Shown here in pieces: positions 62,532-64,000 of a stretch of DNA of 64,000 nt. Made by a program: the position numbers and the translations under genes. Position 1 is the first letter of the stretch; every line of letters starts with the position of its first letter. The notes under the pieces were generated by a model. The model saw only the letters and a list, made by a program, of their open reading frames with translations. It searched no databases and was not told the DNA's origin. Origin of the DNA: CALCMJ01 sp964475415 (lineage in GTDB: Bacteria; Bacteroidota; Bacteroidia; Chitinophagales; Saprospiraceae); contig CAYYWZ010000005.1 in the NCBI GenBank assembly GCA_964475415.1, positions 43,744 through 107,743 on the forward strand, read 5' to 3'.

Positions 62532-64000
62532 ATGATATCTAAGATTACTTATATAATTGCATTTATTTGCATCTGTATTTCCTCTTATTCTCAATGTCCT
62601 CAGCTAAATACAGAGGGATCATCTCCTGATTGTACCTCTAATTGCAATTTATGTATTGGTGATCAGATTACATTCTCTCTAACTGGAGAAAATATGAATG
62701 ACGGTGATGAGATCGATTGGTTTATTGGAAATGACGGTTCGATACCAATTGATTATATAGGAAGTTCTTCAATTAGTGCTTGTAATGATGTAATTGATGT
62801 TTTATATATTATGATTAACCCTCAAACGGGAGGAGATAGATGTGATGAATTTATAGTTATCCAAACAGGGAATACAGTTATAAATGTCAATGAAATAAAT
62901 GTTACAAATGTAGGAGGAAACACACTTATGCCGTACACTACAGGAAATGGAGTAGTATTTCCTGATTGTGGCACAGTCATAGGTCCTGGCGATAATGTAC
63001 CAGCAAATTCTATATTAATTATACAATCCTCTGCTATTGGCACTGAAGTTTACGATATAAATGAACTTTGTGGAAGTGGGTTTCCAGTTTACATTATTGC
63101 AAGTTCTAATACAAGTTGTTCTGGGGGATATTTTGTAAATTCTGGGACTCAAACATATACTGCATCTACAGATTGTTTTGAACTTGATGTTACCTACAAT
63201 GGTTCTACTACACCTGGCTGGGGATGGTCGAATCAAAATGGCAGTGCGGATTATGATAATGTTGTACCTACCTTAGATTATCCATCATTAAATGCAGGTG
63301 CTAATATAATTAGTGATTACACTTTTGAGATAACTCAGATAATTCTGGATAATTATTGTTCTCCTAATTCTACACAGTTGGATATACAAGGATTCTTAGA
63401 TCCACAATCTGGCGGAGGATGTAGTGATGTAGAAACATCTATTTATAATATTACGGTTACCTGCCCTGAAGCAAATACTGCAGGACCATTAGGAGCCTGT
63501 TTAGTAAACGGCACTGCAAATTTTGATTTTACAAGCTTGGAAGCAACGGTAAGTGGTGGATCAGGATCAGTTACTTGGTATAGTGATGTTGCAGGAAACA
63601 ATACTATACCAGGAGGATTTTTAAGCAGTTCTGTAGGTGGTTCTGTATATGCCTCTATAAGTGTAAATGGGTGCGAATCTGATTTGCAAGAAATACAATT
63701 TATCACCTTGGACGAACCAAATGTTGATATCAGTATTAGCCCTACAAATGCATGTGAAGGAGAATTAATACAATTGTTTGAAGATGGACTAGGTAATGTG
63801 GCATGGGACTGGGAAGGACCTGGAGGTTTTAATTCTGTAGTAGACGATCCAATAGTAGATCCAGCTAATACTGGTATTTACACTGTCACAGTTACTGATG
63901 CAAATAATTGTACCTCGGAAGGAACTTTTGATTTCGTGCCTAATGCAGGTCCAGACATCACATGGATACCACCTAACTTTGGAGAGGTTTGTGTAGGAGA
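62532..64000 (+). CDS. Large secreted T9SS-type adhesin-like protein (5' part)
   Basis: The frame opens at an ATG at 62532 and stays open to the window end, so at least 489 residues are visible with no stop. The first 20 residues are a signal peptide (ITYIIAFICICISSYS before QCPQ). The first 300 residues are rich in Gly, Asn, Cys and Asp, with a C-T-S-N-C-N cluster typical of Bacteroidota lamin-tail or extracellular modules. From about residue 330, Ig-like and PKD-like repeats appear (VSGGSGSVTWYSD, NTIPGGFLSSSVGGSVYASISVNGC, EDGLGNVAWDWEGPGGF). Such proteins usually end in a T9SS sorting domain beyond this window. It is divergent from lysS. Confidence 0.75.
   Translation, partial: MISKITYIIAFICICISSYSQCPQLNTEGSSPDCTSNCNLCIGDQITFSLTGENMNDGDEIDWFIGNDGSIPIDYIGSSSISACNDVIDVLYIMINPQTGGDRCDEFIVIQTGNTVINVNEINVTNVGGNTLMPYTTGNGVVFPDCGTVIGPGDNVPANSILIIQSSAIGTEVYDINELCGSGFPVYIIASSNTSCSGGYFVNSGTQTYTASTDCFELDVTYNGSTTPGWGWSNQNGSADYDNVVPTLDYPSLNAGANIISDYTFEITQIILDNYCSPNSTQLDIQGFLDPQSGGGCSDVETSIYNITVTCPEANTAGPLGACLVNGTANFDFTSLEATVSGGSGSVTWYSDVAGNNTIPGGFLSSSVGGSVYASISVNGCESDLQEIQFITLDEPNVDISISPTNACEGELIQLFEDGLGNVAWDWEGPGGFNSVVDDPIVDPANTGIYTVTVTDANNCTSEGTFDFVPNAGPDITWIPPNFGEVCVG

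Noticed and set aside
1..64000. tRNA, rRNA, prophage or intact insertion sequence
   Set aside because: I looked through the intergenic regions and saw no tRNA cloverleaf, rRNA, integrase, transposase or phage structural genes; short tRNAs could still be missed by eye.

Overview
The window is 64 kb of an A+T-rich bacterial chromosome, most likely from a marine or environmental member of the Bacteroidota (Saprospiria, Cytophagia or Flavobacteriia; the sequence does not decide which). The evidence is type IX secretion (T9SS) C-terminal sorting domains on several large secreted proteins, including a gliding-motility-type (type B) tail, a DUF3276 protein, a tandem exbB-exbD-exbD-tonB operon, a lycopene cyclase, frequent absence of Shine-Dalgarno sites, and a few TAnnTTTG-like promoter boxes. 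The sequence is a scaffold: one 100-N gap lies at 13120-13219 and is probably artefactual, because an identical 55-bp sequence borders both sides.

Layout. 1-7.1 kb: tail of a T9SS protein, a carboxypeptidase-regulatory-domain protein, lycopene cyclase, folC, ubiX, and a minus-strand operon of arginine deiminase, thioesterase and YihY. 7.3-13.1 kb: a plus-strand envelope cluster with a coiled-coil protein, a small membrane protein, a membrane-anchored PspA-like coiled-coil protein, and a complete ABC importer whose substrate-binding protein is fused to an OmpA peptidoglycan-binding domain. 13.6-14.2 kb: a decayed LuxR-type response regulator. 14.5-22.3 kb: an S10 peptidase, paaH-paaI, thioredoxin, FKBP lipoprotein, serA and the TonB energising operon. 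22.4-33.9 kb: a thioredoxin-fold protein, a large secreted HYR protein, topB, alkaline phosphatase, dprA, a TPR membrane protein, a beta-barrel and a DUF3276 protein. 33.9-38.9 kb: phenylacetyl-CoA epoxidase genes paaE-tetR-paaABCD-paaG on the minus strand, with two matching palindromic operators.

39-44.7 kb is the most unusual part. Two large T9SS proteins lie between two identical 91-bp direct copies of a structured G+C-rich element. The first of them has five copies of a 7-bp repeat in its signal-peptide region. This puts the start codon out of frame, and removing one copy restores a normal signal peptide, so it looks like a phase-variable surface protein caught in the OFF state. A second G+C-rich, structured-looking island of unknown nature follows, then rpsT.

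45-64 kb: sucA, comEC plus a helix-hairpin-helix protein, a metallophosphoesterase, a DUF4272-like protein, fbp, a half-ABC exporter, an OmpA/HHH envelope pair, msrA-msrB, plsC, lysS, and the start of another large secreted adhesin-like protein that runs off the end.

How genes work together: PaaABCDE with PaaG and PaaH form part of aerobic phenylacetate breakdown (no paaK, paaZ or paaJ in view). ExbB/ExbD/TonB would energise outer-membrane transport. DprA, ComEC and the ComEA-like protein fit DNA uptake. The 7.3-13.1 kb cluster is the best candidate for an under-described envelope system. No tRNA, rRNA, CRISPR array, intact insertion sequence or prophage was seen.
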